From NCBI RefSeq assembly GCF_023156585.1, contig NZ_JALNMI010000001.1, positions 744,001 through 808,000 of the forward strand: DNA of 64,000 bases. Direction: 5' to 3'. The notes beneath the pieces are model-generated. The model did no database searches, was not told the origin of the DNA, and was given only the letters and a program-made list of their open reading frames with translations. A program made the translations under genes and the position numbers. This document shows positions 52,681 to 61,905 of this stretch, one piece after another. Source of the stretch: Subsaxibacter sp. CAU 1640 (GTDB taxonomy: Bacteria > Bacteroidota > Bacteroidia > Flavobacteriales > Flavobacteriaceae). Position 1 is the stretch's first letter, and each line of letters opens with the position of its first letter.

Positions 52681-52688
52681 TACTTTTG
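52681..52688 (+). promoter_or_regulatory. Candidate -7 element of rseP
   Basis: TACTTTTG fits TAnnTTTG, 29 bases before the rseP ATG. A TTTT at 52658-52661 sits 19 bases upstream in the -33 position. Confidence 0.45.
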
Positions 52689-52717
52689 CAGCTTATAATT
52701 TTTTTGAATAGACATAC

Positions 52718-54061
52718 ATGGAGTTTGTTATAAAAATCTCTCAATTTTTATTGAGTCTTTCGCTGTTGATTGTCCTACACGAGTTGGGGCATTTCATCCC
52801 AGCAAAATTGTTTAAGACACGAGTAGAAAAATTCTACTTGTTTTTTGATATAAAATTTTCATTGTTCAAAAAGAAAATCGGCGAAACGGTCTACGGAATT
52901 GGCTGGTTACCCTTAGGCGGTTATGTCAAGATAGCCGGTATGATCGATGAAAGTATGGACAAAGAACAAATGGAGCAGCCACCGCAGCCTTGGGAGTTCC
53001 GTTCCAAACCTTCTTGGCAAAGACTGATCATTATGTTAGGTGGTGTAACGGTCAACTTTATTTTGGCCTATGTCATTTACGTATTTGCTTCTTTTGCTTA
53101 TGGCGATACCGACACGCCTGTGAGCAGTTTAAAAGATGGTTATTGGATTGAAAGCCCACTATTAAAAGATCTTGGCTTACAAACAGGTGACAAGGTTTTA
53201 AAAATCAATGATCAAAAAATTGTGAACGATTCAGACATCGCTGCCAATTTAATCAAGGCCAATTCCATAACGGTAGAAAGAAACAATGAGGAAAAAGTAA
53301 TTGCATTGCCTGAAGATTTCTTAGGACAACTGTCATCAAGACAAACAAAAACCTTGTTTGAACCCCGTATTCCTTTCATGGTCGCAGAAGTTGCAGATTC
53401 TTCAGTAAACAAATCCGTAGATCTAAAAGAAGGTGATATCATTAGCGCAATCAATGGACAAGAATTAAAGTATTACGACCAGGTAGAAAGCCTAAAGAAA
53501 AATATTACCAAAGGAGAAGATGTACAGGTTGTGATATTGAGGGATGGCCAAACCTTGACAAGAACATTAAAATTAAGCGATAAAGGAGAATTCGGCATAC
53601 GTCCAGGATATGATGGTAAGAGATTTTCAGAAATGGGCTATTTTGACGTTATCAAAAAAGAATACACTTTTGGCGAAAGTTTTGGTGCTGGTTGGGACAA
53701 GTTCACAAAAACCATAAGCTCCTATGGAGACCAGTTAAAAGCAATTTTCACGCCTAGTACCGGTGCCTATAAAGGTGTAGGAGGCTTTAAAGCTATCTTC
53801 GACATTTTTCCATCGGTATGGAGTTGGCAGGCATTCTGGATGCTGACAGCCTTTCTATCCATTATGTTAGGAGTATTGAACTTATTGCCAATTCCTGCAT
53901 TGGATGGAGGTCATGTCATGTTCCTATTATACGAAATGATTTCAGGTCGTAAACCATCAGAAAAGTTTTTGGAAAAAGCACAAATGGTTGGGTTTTTCAT
54001 TTTAATAGCCCTTGTGCTATTTGCCAACGGGAATGATATTTTCAAAGCAGTATTTAAATAG
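52718..54061 (+). CDS. rseP: RIP metalloprotease RseP (site-2 protease)
   Basis: Intramembrane zinc protease of 447 aa. HELGH at 21-25 in the first helix and LDGGH at 395-399 in the third core helix form the zinc site (two His, Glu and Asp). Between them are about two PDZ domains (about 125-310), the first ending with EVADSSV... and the second with GDIISAINGQEL. It releases anti-sigma factors or signal peptides from the membrane. The gene is monocistronic, followed by tRNA-Asn. Confidence 0.95.
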   Translation: MEFVIKISQFLLSLSLLIVLHELGHFIPAKLFKTRVEKFYLFFDIKFSLFKKKIGETVYGIGWLPLGGYVKIAGMIDESMDKEQMEQPPQPWEFRSKPSWQRLIIMLGGVTVNFILAYVIYVFASFAYGDTDTPVSSLKDGYWIESPLLKDLGLQTGDKVLKINDQKIVNDSDIAANLIKANSITVERNNEEKVIALPEDFLGQLSSRQTKTLFEPRIPFMVAEVADSSVNKSVDLKEGDIISAINGQELKYYDQVESLKKNITKGEDVQVVILRDGQTLTRTLKLSDKGEFGIRPGYDGKRFSEMGYFDVIKKEYTFGESFGAGWDKFTKTISSYGDQLKAIFTPSTGAYKGVGGFKAIFDIFPSVWSWQAFWMLTAFLSIMLGVLNLLPIPALDGGHVMFLLYEMISGRKPSEKFLEKAQMVGFFILIALVLFANGNDIFKAVFK

Positions 54062-54082
54062 TGATATTTTTTAAAGAATATA

Positions 54083-54113
54083 TTTGTTGAATATAAAAAA
54101 TACAATATATTTG
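54083..54113 (+). promoter_or_regulatory. Promoter of the tRNA gene (canonical Bacteroidota type)
   Basis: TTTG (54083-54086), 19 bases, then TATATTTG (54106-54113): a full match to the TTTG / TAnnTTTG pattern. The tRNA begins 25 bases after the -7 element. Confidence 0.75.
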
Positions 54114-54138
54114 CAACCTCAAAAAACGAGACATACAC

Positions 54139-54213
<75 letters not shown>

Positions 54214-54216
54214 TTC

Positions 54217-54246
54217 AAAAGCCAAACGAAAGTTTGGCTTTTTTTA
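54217..54246 (+). terminator. Terminator of tRNA-Asn
   Basis: Arms AAAAGCCAAAC and GTTTGGCTTTT with loop GAAA, then more T. It starts 4 bases after the tRNA. The stretch 54247-54373 beyond it holds nothing recognisable. Confidence 0.9.
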
Positions 54247-54373
54247 TTTTACGTAATGCTCAGATCTTGATACGATTTAAATTAACAATCTATAATTTGC
54301 AGAAACGGAAGGTTACTTTTGATTAGGTCTTGAAATATTAATGAGTTTTTACTTGACCTGAAAATGTTCCATC

Positions 54374-54410
54374 AAAAAAGCCTTAATCATTTTTCGATTA
54401 AGGCTTTTTT
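54374..54410 (-). terminator. Bidirectional terminator after the AraC-type gene
   Basis: Arms AAAAAAGCCTTAATC and GATTAAGGCTTTTTT around ATTTTTC. It is about 32 bases after the stop of the minus-strand gene at 54442 and would also stop transcripts from the tRNA side. Confidence 0.88.
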
Positions 54411-54441
54411 AAGTTAAGCAGTTGAAATGCTTAAGTATATA

Positions 54442-55455
54442 TTAGGCTGATACAGCTAACTTATTTTTTTTGTAATGCATCGGTGAACAGTTATATCGCT
54501 CTTTAAAGATTTTGGAGAAATAACTTCTGCTTGAAAAACCAAGGCTATAAACGATTTCAGAAATGTTCAAATCGGTGTTGGAAATCAACTCCTCTGATTT
54601 CGTCAAACGTACAGAACGAACGTATTCACAAACAGTAAGCCCATGCTTAAATTTAAATCCTTCTTGCACCTTCGCTGCAGACATTCCTACTTTTTTAATC
54701 AAAGTATCAATTCGGTGTTCTAGGTCCGGATAGTTATTGATATATTCTGTTAATTCTTCTACTGCCGCAATATCTGATTTTGTCAAACTCGTGGTCGCCA
54801 TATCAGCATTTGCAAGATCATGTTGGTGATTTTCTATTTCTAAAGCTAAAATCACATTTACGATACCTTTAGTCAAAAGAGATCTAACCAATCCTTCTTG
54901 CTTGATAGATTGTAGTTGTTTAATGCTTTCTGCTATTTTCAAGTTATAGCTGCCAGTATACAGATAGTCTTCAGTTTGTTCATCTATAAATAGCTGCTTA
55001 ATATTTCGCATCCATTGAGATGAAGTGCTGACTTCATGAGTTGTATTTACTGAAATAATCGTTGCCACAATATGTGTGTCTTTTTCAACGAGTATAGTAT
55101 TATCTTTAGAATTGATGTTTGTTAAAATACTTGTTTGGAAAGTTTCAATAGTTTCAATAGTGTTGCCATTATCGAATGAGTGAGATAACACACCTTTAGA
55201 ACAATAAATAAAGTTTACATGAGTACCCAATAAAGTTTCGATAGATAATAGTACATCGTCGTTCGTCTCTAAATCCAATTCCAAAACAGAGATACCATCC
55301 TCTAGCACAATAGATCGAATGGTACCGTTTCCTAAACGGTGATCTAGTTCAAAAGTGTACTCATTACCGGATGTGTCTAATGTACCACCAATATTCTCCT
55401 TTAATGTTTTAAAGAATGTGTGAGTGTCGTGAATTTTAGATGCTATAGTGATCAT
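54442..55455 (-). CDS. AraC family transcriptional regulator
   Basis: Regulator of 337 aa. The C-terminal AraC domain (about 235-330) has HTH motifs ERHIDTLIKKVGMSAAKVQEGF-like (residues about 255-275) and LNISEIVYSLGFSSRSYFSKIFKERYNCSP. The N-terminal part (about 1-170) is a sensor of no clear family, resembling the PchR/RhaS-like 'AraC ligand' arrangement only in outline. It is monocistronic, with a terminator and a 380-base upstream spacer, so long regulation at the promoter is possible. Confidence 0.88.
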   Translation of the reverse strand: MITIASKIHDTHTFFKTLKENIGGTLDTSGNEYTFELDHRLGNGTIRSIVLEDGISVLELDLETNDDVLLSIETLLGTHVNFIYCSKGVLSHSFDNGNTIETIETFQTSILTNINSKDNTILVEKDTHIVATIISVNTTHEVSTSSQWMRNIKQLFIDEQTEDYLYTGSYNLKIAESIKQLQSIKQEGLVRSLLTKGIVNVILALEIENHQHDLANADMATTSLTKSDIAAVEELTEYINNYPDLEHRIDTLIKKVGMSAAKVQEGFKFKHGLTVCEYVRSVRLTKSEELISNTDLNISEIVYSLGFSSRSYFSKIFKERYNCSPMHYKKNKLAVSA

Positions 55456-55773
55456 ATCTTTTGGTTTTTTGGTTTTAATAATAAGTGAATGCTCAAGTTG
55501 TTTAGTTTATGCCTTCTTTATCAAAAGGGCTTTTACTCTGGAGTTAGTTCCTTGCAAAATAATTTTTGGGAACGTTCTCGCTACTCTTGCGTACTGCTTC
55601 AATGAATTTGTGGTGGTCTGCATCGGGTTTATTTAATGTTATTAATTTATCTGTTACAAAGAAACAACCCATATCAACTTATTTCGTTATACAATTTTTT
55701 TAAATCGTTACAGAATTACTGGAATAATGAGAAATTGAGTTAAGTTATTGTTAAATTAATAAGATGTTTGTCA
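55456..55773. other. Spacer without a recognised gene
   Basis: The upstream region of the AraC-type gene. It has no convincing reading frame, repeat or RNA. No clear TAnnTTTG element was found on the minus strand. It ends at the terminator of the small secreted protein. Confidence 0.5.
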
Positions 55774-55811
55774 TAAAAAGAAAAAGAGGCCACTCTCAAG
55801 TTAAGCCTCTT
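55774..55811 (-). terminator. Terminator of the small secreted protein gene
   Basis: Minus strand arms AAGAGGC (complement 55805-55811) and GCCTCTT (complement 55784-55790) with a 14-base loop, followed by a T-rich tract TTTCTTTTTA. It is 24 bases after the stop codon at 55836. Confidence 0.75.
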
Positions 55812-55835
55812 ATCAATATATATAGAAGAGTTAAA

Positions 55836-56276
55836 TTACTCTGATGCTGTCACACTACTTTCAGTTTTTATAAGTTCCATGTTTTTTGCATAAAATATAT
55901 TAGACTCATAAAATTTTAAAGATGGTTTTATCAAGTTAAATTGTGGATGTCTTGGAGATACGCTCACAAATCGTGCCTTGTTTTCATCTAACCATTTGGC
56001 AATCTCAACATCGGTTTGTCCTTCCGTATAGAGTGTCAGTAAATGATTATCAAGTACCCATGTACCCTCTACTTCAACCACACGATCTTTGGACCCATTT
56101 ATATAAATACGTTTGTATATAAAGGCAAATGTCCCATCGGCCTTAAGGTCCAGTGTGTAGTCAATGCCTTCTCCGCTGTTGGCGAGCCATTTGTTAGCAT
56201 AGATACCTTCAATGTTTTGAGAATAAGTAAAAATTGAACTAAATAATATTGCGAATAAAAGTATATATGTTTTCAT
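55836..56276 (-). CDS. Small secreted protein, paralogue of 40903-41328
   Basis: Exported protein of 146 aa with signal peptide (about 1-19, ending TYSQ). The mature part starts NIEGIYANKWL, has LDLKADGTFAFIYK, VEGTWVLDNHLLTLYTEG, and ends LKFYESNIFYAKNMELIKTES. The same layout is seen in the 141-aa protein, where each element comes in the same order. A small barrel of the lipocalin type is plausible. The short gene for a DUF5670-like protein lies 16 bases upstream, so the two are probably co-transcribed. Confidence 0.75.
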   Translation of the reverse strand: MKTYILLFAILFSSIFTYSQNIEGIYANKWLANSGEGIDYTLDLKADGTFAFIYKRIYINGSKDRVVEVEGTWVLDNHLLTLYTEGQTDVEIAKWLDENKARFVSVSPRHPQFNLIKPSLKFYESNIFYAKNMELIKTESSVTASE

Positions 56277-56292
56277 GATGTTTTGTTTTTAA

Positions 56293-56439
56293 TTAATCTT
56301 TTTGGGTAACGCCCGCCATTCCAATAAAGCCAGCGATTGGCAATAGAATGTGAACATACCCTTCATAGGAATAAACAAAATAACACAATGCCCAAATGAC
56401 CACCACGATCACTGAAACAACGTAAAAAATAACTTTCAT
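56293..56439 (-). CDS. Small membrane protein, DUF5670/lmo0937-like (48 aa)
   Basis: Protein of 48 aa with two hydrophobic helices: FYVVSVIVVVIWALCYFVYS (residues 5-24) and HILLPIAGFIGMAG (30-43), separated by YEGYV, and a short polar end VTQKD. This spacing matches the small lmo0937/DUF5670-type proteins (MxxxLYTIxVVLVVIWLxGF... HILLxIA), which are often stress-linked. It lies just upstream of the secreted protein and is probably in the same transcript. No function is claimed. Confidence 0.7.
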   Translation of the reverse strand: MKVIFYVVSVIVVVIWALCYFVYSYEGYVHILLPIAGFIGMAGVTQKD

Positions 56440-56720
56440 ATGTAATAAATTATCGTCCATGAGAACTTCCTTTTTGTCCGATTGGATGGTAATTTTGTTA
56501 TTTGATTCTCTGAGGCTCTATGTAGATTTCTAAATAAAATTTACCAATTCTAAATGAAAACTTAATGAAAACTTGAGAATCAATGCAATCAGTTTGTTCA
56601 GAATAAATTTTATATTACAAAGGTCACTAAAAGTGCATACAAGTGCCTTACAGCATTTTTTAAAATGCTTATATTATTTCCACATGTATACAATAGGATG
56701 ATTGAAAAAGATAAAAGTAT

Positions 56721-58511
56721 TTAGTGTACAGGAAGATAAACGGTAAATATCGCACCGTTATTTGGACGGCCTTCGGCCTGTATGAAACCATTGTGATTGT
56801 TCATGATTTTCTTGCAAATCGATAGTCCGATACCAGTACCTGAATAGGTGCCCTTGCTATGCAAACGATTAAAAAGCACAAAGATTTTTTCGGCATAACT
56901 CGGTTCAAAACCAATGCCATTATCGGAGATAGCTATAGTATGGTAAGATTTATATTTAACAGACTTTAACCAAGGCATTTGGCTACTTTTGGTCTTGCTA
57001 TAACAAATGTTAATAATTGGAGCCTCATCCTCTTTGCTATACTTTATAGAATTACTGATAAGGTTCAGAAAGAGCTGTTTAATCTGAAATGGAATAACTT
57101 TCATTTCTGGGATACTCTCAACCTTCACTGTGGCGTGTTTCTCCTCAATGACCTCGGCGAGATCATGTTTGGCAGCTTCTATAAGTTCATTGATATTAGT
57201 AAACTCCATAGAGGTTTCCGAACGATTGGTTCTCGAATATTGGAGAAGGTCATCTATTAAAGATCGCATCCGCGAGGCAGAGGTCTTTATGCGCTCTATG
57301 TACAATTTACCACTGTCTGAAAGTTGGTGAAGTTCTTTATCTTCTAATCTGGAAATAAAAGTTTGTATTTTGCGCAAAGGCTCTTGGAGGTCATGACTCG
57401 CAACGTAGTTGAAAGAAGCCAGTTCTTCATTGTTTCGTTCAAGCTCTGCATTTTTTTCTTCAAGAATACGGTAGTTTTCCTTTTCATCTGTAATGTCAGT
57501 AGTAGTACCTATCAGGCGTTGGTGTCCTTCGGAGTCTTTCCCTAATTTTGCATAGGCCTTAAAATGTTTGAGAGTACCATCTCTTTGAATGATGCGATAA
57601 TGCAAGTAAGGCAAATCTCTGTTGAGATACATTTGATTCACCTGGTCCACAAATCGCTCCTGGTCTTCAGGGTGTACAAACTCCATAAAGTTATCTATGG
57701 TAGGAGCAAAAGACTGTGGTTTTTCACCAAGTAACCTATAAAGATTATCAGAAAATTCAAAGGTTTCTTCATCTACATGCCAAATCCAGTTCCCATATTT
57801 ACTGATCATGGCCGATTGATTCGTCGCTTCCTTAAAAGTTTCAAGCTGCTCATTTTTGGTGCGCAGAACTTTCAAACTTCTGCTTAATTGAGCATAGGTG
57901 ATGAGCAAGATGCATAAGGAGATTATGAGCGTATAATATACCATCAATGGAGCATTCGATAAGCTCTCTGAACTTTCCTCACGACGTTCCTTCAACAATT
58001 CATTCTCATGCATGGTCATCTCATTCACTTTATTTCGGATACTATTCATGATGAAACGGCCACGGGTGAATGCATTACGAAATTCCTGAGTGTGAGTTAG
58101 ACTGTCCTTTGCCATGGCAAGAGTCTGGTCAAAAATGGCCATGCTTTGTCCTATTTTCTCTTGCAACACGGCTATATTGGCATTTTGTTCAGGACTGTCA
58201 GCAGTTAAATTCTTGACATTTTCAAGAGTTTCGGCAAGCTTCTCTCGATTATTTATCAGAGGGCTCAAAAATGTTGTGTCTTTAGAGATGATAAAACCCC
58301 GTTTACCGCTCTCGGCATCTTTTAAAAGAGTGGTCAGTTTTTCAAGTTCAATGTGCACCTCATAAGTGTGCTGTACTAAAATAAAAGATTCGGAAAGATC
58401 CCTGATATATTTATAGGCAAGACCTCCCATACATAAAACAACAAATAACGCTGAACCAAAAAGAATACGAAGAAAACGTTCAGAATTATAAATTGATTTA
58501 AGTCCTCTCAT
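56721..58511 (-). CDS. CHASE3-PAS sensor histidine kinase
   Basis: Membrane kinase of 596 aa. Helix 1 (about 14-35), CHASE3 extracytoplasmic domain (LLKDAESGKRGFIISKD near 60) to helix 2 (about 188-208), a PAS/PAC domain (about 235-345), HisKA with phospho-acceptor His in VASHDLQEPLRKIQTF, and a GHKL ATPase (NLISNSIKYS, ISDNGIGFEPSY, GTGIGLSICKKI). The ATG at 58511 gives the ATGA overlap with the response regulator gene and was preferred to a TTG at 58562. It is the last of three overlapping or abutting genes (AraC-type, CheY-like, kinase). Confidence 0.92.
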   Translation of the reverse strand: MRGLKSIYNSERFLRILFGSALFVVLCMGGLAYKYIRDLSESFILVQHTYEVHIELEKLTTLLKDAESGKRGFIISKDTTFLSPLINNREKLAETLENVKNLTADSPEQNANIAVLQEKIGQSMAIFDQTLAMAKDSLTHTQEFRNAFTRGRFIMNSIRNKVNEMTMHENELLKERREESSESLSNAPLMVYYTLIISLCILLITYAQLSRSLKVLRTKNEQLETFKEATNQSAMISKYGNWIWHVDEETFEFSDNLYRLLGEKPQSFAPTIDNFMEFVHPEDQERFVDQVNQMYLNRDLPYLHYRIIQRDGTLKHFKAYAKLGKDSEGHQRLIGTTTDITDEKENYRILEEKNAELERNNEELASFNYVASHDLQEPLRKIQTFISRLEDKELHQLSDSGKLYIERIKTSASRMRSLIDDLLQYSRTNRSETSMEFTNINELIEAAKHDLAEVIEEKHATVKVESIPEMKVIPFQIKQLFLNLISNSIKYSKEDEAPIINICYSKTKSSQMPWLKSVKYKSYHTIAISDNGIGFEPSYAEKIFVLFNRLHSKGTYSGTGIGLSICKKIMNNHNGFIQAEGRPNNGAIFTVYLPVH

Positions 58512-58954
58512 AAGCGTAATAAAAAATTGTCGCGATTGAGCCCGCTCGTATGATACTGCCAATTTATAGTGACAACATCAGAAAGAATTCGTTTCAGTGT
58601 ATTAAAATCACTTGGCTTCTTGATGTATATATTAGCCCCGTTTACAAAGGTGTTTTCAATATCCTCTTCTGAAGCTGATGTTGAATAAATCGCAACAGCC
58701 ATGTCCTGAAAGCGTTTACTTTTTTTTATTTCTTTTAGGCATTCCAATCCCGATTTCTTGGGCATGTTCAAATCCAAAAATAAGATATTTGGTATGGATG
58801 CATCTTCACAATTAAGAGCTTTCATTAGCGCCACGCCATCCTCATAGGTTTCAACTTGAGTTGTGATCTTCAGTTCATCAAAAGCTTCCGTAAAAAATAG
58901 CCTGTCATCTTCATCGTCATCTGCTAACACGACGTATGTTACATCTTTATTCAT
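58508..58954 (-). CDS. Single-domain response regulator (CheY-like)
   Basis: Receiver domain only, 148 aa. The acidic pocket is ADDDEDDR near residue 10; the phospho-acceptor Asp is in FLDLNMPKKSG; the switch Ser/Thr is in AIYSTSAS; and the Lys is in IKKPSDF. There is no output domain, so it acts by protein contact, as in the Rcp1-type regulators that pair with PAS-GHKL kinases of this kind. ATG at 58954 leaves 5 bases to the AraC-type stop; a TTG at 58963 would overlap it instead. It overlaps the kinase by 4 bases. Confidence 0.93.
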   Translation of the reverse strand: MNKDVTYVVLADDDEDDRLFFTEAFDELKITTQVETYEDGVALMKALNCEDASIPNILFLDLNMPKKSGLECLKEIKKSKRFQDMAVAIYSTSASEEDIENTFVNGANIYIKKPSDFNTLKRILSDVVTINWQYHTSGLNRDNFLLRL

Positions 58955-58959
58955 AGATA

Positions 58960-59526
58960 TCAATTAGTGGGGTTGTTAGCCAATTCCCTTCGCTTGGCTA
59001 TGATACGTTGAAAGGCTGTCGGTGTAATGCCTGTGGTATTCTTAAATTGCGTGCTCAAATGGGCTACACTGCTATAATTAAGCTTAAAGGCAATTTCTGT
59101 CAGCGACAAGTCTGTCTTTGCAATTAAGGATTTTGTGTATTCAATTTTTTGAAGAATGATAAAATTCTCAATGGAGGTATAGGTAACTTCAGAAAATAGA
59201 TTGGAAAGATAGCCGTAACTGTGCCCCAGTTTTTCTGAAAGATAAACCGAACTCTTCACATTTACTTGGCTTTCCTCATTAAAAACCATATCCACTATGG
59301 CATCTTTTAACCTTTGAACCAAGATGATTTTTTGGTTTTCGATAATGTCAATACCATAATGAGCAAATCGTTCGTTCAATTGTTTGATGGATTCGCTTGA
59401 GGCCTTATCATCAATCTCGATTTCCCCAAAACTTGGAATTGTATATCCAATCCCTAGCGAATGCAAGGTGTCTTCAATAACTTTATTGCAAATGCGTGTA
59501 AAATCAAATTTTACAAATATCTTCAT
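58960..59526 (-). CDS. AraC-type helix-turn-helix protein
   Basis: Short AraC-family protein of 188 aa. The C-terminal half (about 85-185) is the HTH domain: SSVYLSEKLGHSYGYLSNLFS and LSLTEIAFKLNYSSVAHLSTQFKNTTGITPTAF. The N-terminal part is a small domain that resembles the sensor part of short flavobacterial AraC proteins. It is the first gene of the unit with the CheY-like regulator and CHASE3 kinase, so it may be an output of that signalling line. Confidence 0.88.
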   Translation of the reverse strand: MKIFVKFDFTRICNKVIEDTLHSLGIGYTIPSFGEIEIDDKASSESIKQLNERFAHYGIDIIENQKIILVQRLKDAIVDMVFNEESQVNVKSSVYLSEKLGHSYGYLSNLFSEVTYTSIENFIILQKIEYTKSLIAKTDLSLTEIAFKLNYSSVAHLSTQFKNTTGITPTAFQRIIAKRRELANNPTN

Positions 59527-59660
59527 GGTCTACTCTAAAAATAGTTAATTGGTTGGATATGACTATGGAAAACATCACTTGATTCGACTTCCATAAGGCA
59601 TACCAAGATAGGCAATAAATGTGCTCGATTTCAATATTTTTTAACTCATTTGCTTTTTTG

Positions 59661-59694
59661 ATATATAAAACCCTGCAGGTCGTACTGCAGGGTT
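59661..59694 (-). terminator. Terminator of the PA2169-type gene
   Basis: Perfect 10-base arms AACCCTGCAG and CTGCAGGGTT (59669-59678 and 59685-59694) around 6 bases, followed on the minus strand by TTTTATATAT. It lies 36 bases after the stop at 59731. Confidence 0.75.
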
Positions 59695-59730
59695 ATAAAT
59701 CAAAGTGCAATTTTTGATAAGGACTTATAT

Positions 59731-60207
59731 TTAAGACTGAATATCTTCCAATCGTTTTACTTTGTTCAAGGTGCCTTGGATGTCACCGAGTTGTGTTTGC
59801 AACTCATGGGTGATTTCCGGAGACAAAGTATGTTTATTCAATACATCCTGATACTCATCCACACTGGCTTTTTCACCTCGGATGACTTCCTCCAATACGG
59901 CTTCATCATCATTACCGGCTAAAGAACTTTTAATATCTATCCAGGCACGATGTAAAGTACCAGTCGTACTACCTTTTTCTTTAGGTGTCTCGCCCAACTG
60001 TCGTAATTTTTGGTCAATAGCCGTAGCAAAGCGGCTGCGTCGTGCGGCTTGATCTTGCAAAAATCCTTTCAAAGCTGGGTTTTTGGCATCCTCCATGGCC
60101 TTTTTATAGCCTTTTTCGGCATCATAGTTTTTCTCTATGATTCCTTGTAGAACATTGACGGTTTCTTTATGTTTTTCTTCTCTATTAGTTTCAAATGTGG
60201 TTTTCAT
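59731..60207 (-). CDS. PA2169 family ferritin-like four-helix-bundle protein (DUF2383)
   Basis: Helical protein of 158 aa. Four predicted helices carry the ferritin-like pattern of DUF2383: ETVNVLQGIIEKNYDAEKGYKKAMED, LKGFLQDQAARRSRFATAID, DEAVLEEVIRGEKASVDEYQ and the last helix up to LEDIQS. Family members are linked to stress; some conserve Glu and His residues for metals, but His ligands are few here, so metal binding is doubtful. It is monocistronic. Confidence 0.88.
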   Translation of the reverse strand: MKTTFETNREEKHKETVNVLQGIIEKNYDAEKGYKKAMEDAKNPALKGFLQDQAARRSRFATAIDQKLRQLGETPKEKGSTTGTLHRAWIDIKSSLAGNDDEAVLEEVIRGEKASVDEYQDVLNKHTLSPEITHELQTQLGDIQGTLNKVKRLEDIQS

Positions 60208-60446
60208 AATATTAAGTTTTTAAGATTATTACATCCACTAATTTACCAACCCTTAATCACAATATGTCTTAATATTTTCTTATTTGGGAGGTGTTTAACA
60301 GGAAGTCTTAAGGAATGTTAAGGCACAGAATACCCTGCTATGTTAAAAATCTGCCAATGTTTTAGAAACTGTAGTCCAAAATAAATGAGTAGCCGTATGT
60401 ATGTTTAATTTGAAGACTTATCCATCACAAAACATACATTGAAGAT

Positions 60447-61871
60447 ATGCAAAACAATATACCATCATCACCAACCGGCTCACAAAATGAGACATCATAT
60501 AATCCGCAAATAATTGAAAATAAAGCATCCGAAACTACAGAAATGTGGAGTTTTTTGGTATTGGGCGGAACGTTTCTAATTATGGCGATAGCCTTGCTGT
60601 TTGTGTATGCATTGCAGCATGATTTTTCTGAACTAAGAATGGAACGAATGAATAACCCATGGGGTATCACTTTTATGGTAGTCAGTGCAGCACTATTACT
60701 CTTTAAAGGTGGAATGTTTATTTATTCACTCTATCTATACATACGTTATAAAGCAATTCCATCAGTGCCTGATGATGAATTGCCAACCTGCACAGTGATT
60801 GTACCTGCGTACAATGAAGGAAAGCAGGTGTATGATACATTAGTGAGTTTGGCAGGTAGTGATTATCCAGAGGGCAAATTGCAGCTACTCGCCATTGATG
60901 ACGGTAGTAAAGACGACACTTGGCAGTGGATGCAGGAAGCAAAAAAAGCTTTGGGAGATAAGGTGTCTATTTTTCAACAGCCTCAAAACAAAGGAAAGCG
61001 TCATGCCCTTTACAGAGGTTTCAATTTAGGTACAGGCGAAATATTTGTAACGGTAGATAGTGACTCTGTAGTGGATGCCGATACACTTCGTAATTTGGTA
61101 AGCCCTTTCATCACAAATCCAAACTGCGGTGCAGTAGCTGGTAACATAAGAGTTCTGAATAACAAGCAAGCTTTGTTGCCAAAAATGCTCGACGTGAGTT
61201 TCGTATTAAGTTTTGAATTTGTACGTTCAGCGGAAAGTCAATTGAATTCAGTATTATGTACACCAGGCGCTTTGGCTGCCTACCGCAGAAAAGCAGTCTT
61301 TGCTTGCCTGCCACAATGGATCAATCAAAGCTTTATGGGCCGTCCATCTGATATAGGTGAGGATAGAGCCATGACAAACATGATCCTAAAACAAGGCTAC
61401 CATGTGTTGTTTCAAAGCAACGCTTATGCTTATACCAACGTACCAGAAAAATACAAAGGATTATATAAAATGTTCATCCGTTGGGGCAGAAGCAATGTGC
61501 GCGAAAATATTGCCATGGCAAAATACGTCTTTACGAATTTCAGAAAAGATAGCAAAGTAGGAACGCGTCTTCTGTTCTTTAGCCAATCATTAGAAATTAT
61601 ATTGAGCTACCCGTTCTTGTTGATTATGTTAGGCTTTGTCATCATGCATCCGGTGCTGTTCATCAGCTCTACCTTGGTGAGTATTTTGATTTATTCCAGT
61701 TTTTCGGTACTGTTCTATGCTAAAAAATATAAACTTTCCGAATCTTTCTGGGCTTATTCCTATAGTATTTTATACACATTTGCCTTATTTTGGATTACAC
61801 CATATGCCATCGCCACTGCAAGCAGAAGTGGTTGGTTAACGCGCGATTTACCGAATAAGCAGATAGCTTAA
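60447..61871 (+). CDS. Membrane-bound family 2 glycosyltransferase (hyaluronan/chitin/cellulose synthase-like)
   Basis: Processive-type glycosyltransferase of 474 aa. Two N-terminal helices (about 35-58 and 73-95). The GT-A domain has TVIVPAYNEG, IDDGSKDDTW near 150, DSDSVVDADTL near 205, the acceptor GEDRAMTNMIL near 304 and RWGRSN near 343 (in place of Q/RxxRW). Three to four C-terminal helices (about 378-460) form the pore. NodC/HAS-like enzymes extend polysaccharides such as hyaluronan or chitin-like chains; the product cannot be read from the sequence. No polysaccharide gene cluster is adjacent. Confidence 0.9.
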   Translation: MQNNIPSSPTGSQNETSYNPQIIENKASETTEMWSFLVLGGTFLIMAIALLFVYALQHDFSELRMERMNNPWGITFMVVSAALLLFKGGMFIYSLYLYIRYKAIPSVPDDELPTCTVIVPAYNEGKQVYDTLVSLAGSDYPEGKLQLLAIDDGSKDDTWQWMQEAKKALGDKVSIFQQPQNKGKRHALYRGFNLGTGEIFVTVDSDSVVDADTLRNLVSPFITNPNCGAVAGNIRVLNNKQALLPKMLDVSFVLSFEFVRSAESQLNSVLCTPGALAAYRRKAVFACLPQWINQSFMGRPSDIGEDRAMTNMILKQGYHVLFQSNAYAYTNVPEKYKGLYKMFIRWGRSNVRENIAMAKYVFTNFRKDSKVGTRLLFFSQSLEIILSYPFLLIMLGFVIMHPVLFISSTLVSILIYSSFSVLFYAKKYKLSESFWAYSYSILYTFALFWITPYAIATASRSGWLTRDLPNKQIA

Positions 61872-61877
61872 AATTAT

Positions 61878-61905
61878 AAAAAGAGGCTTTAACAGCCTCT
61901 TTTTT
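61878..61905. terminator. Bidirectional terminator between convergent genes
   Basis: Arms AGAGGCT (61882-61888) and AGCCTCT (61894-61900) with loop TTAAC; A-run on the left and T-run on the right serve both strands. The T-run contains the stop codon of the minus-strand kinase gene. Confidence 0.85.
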
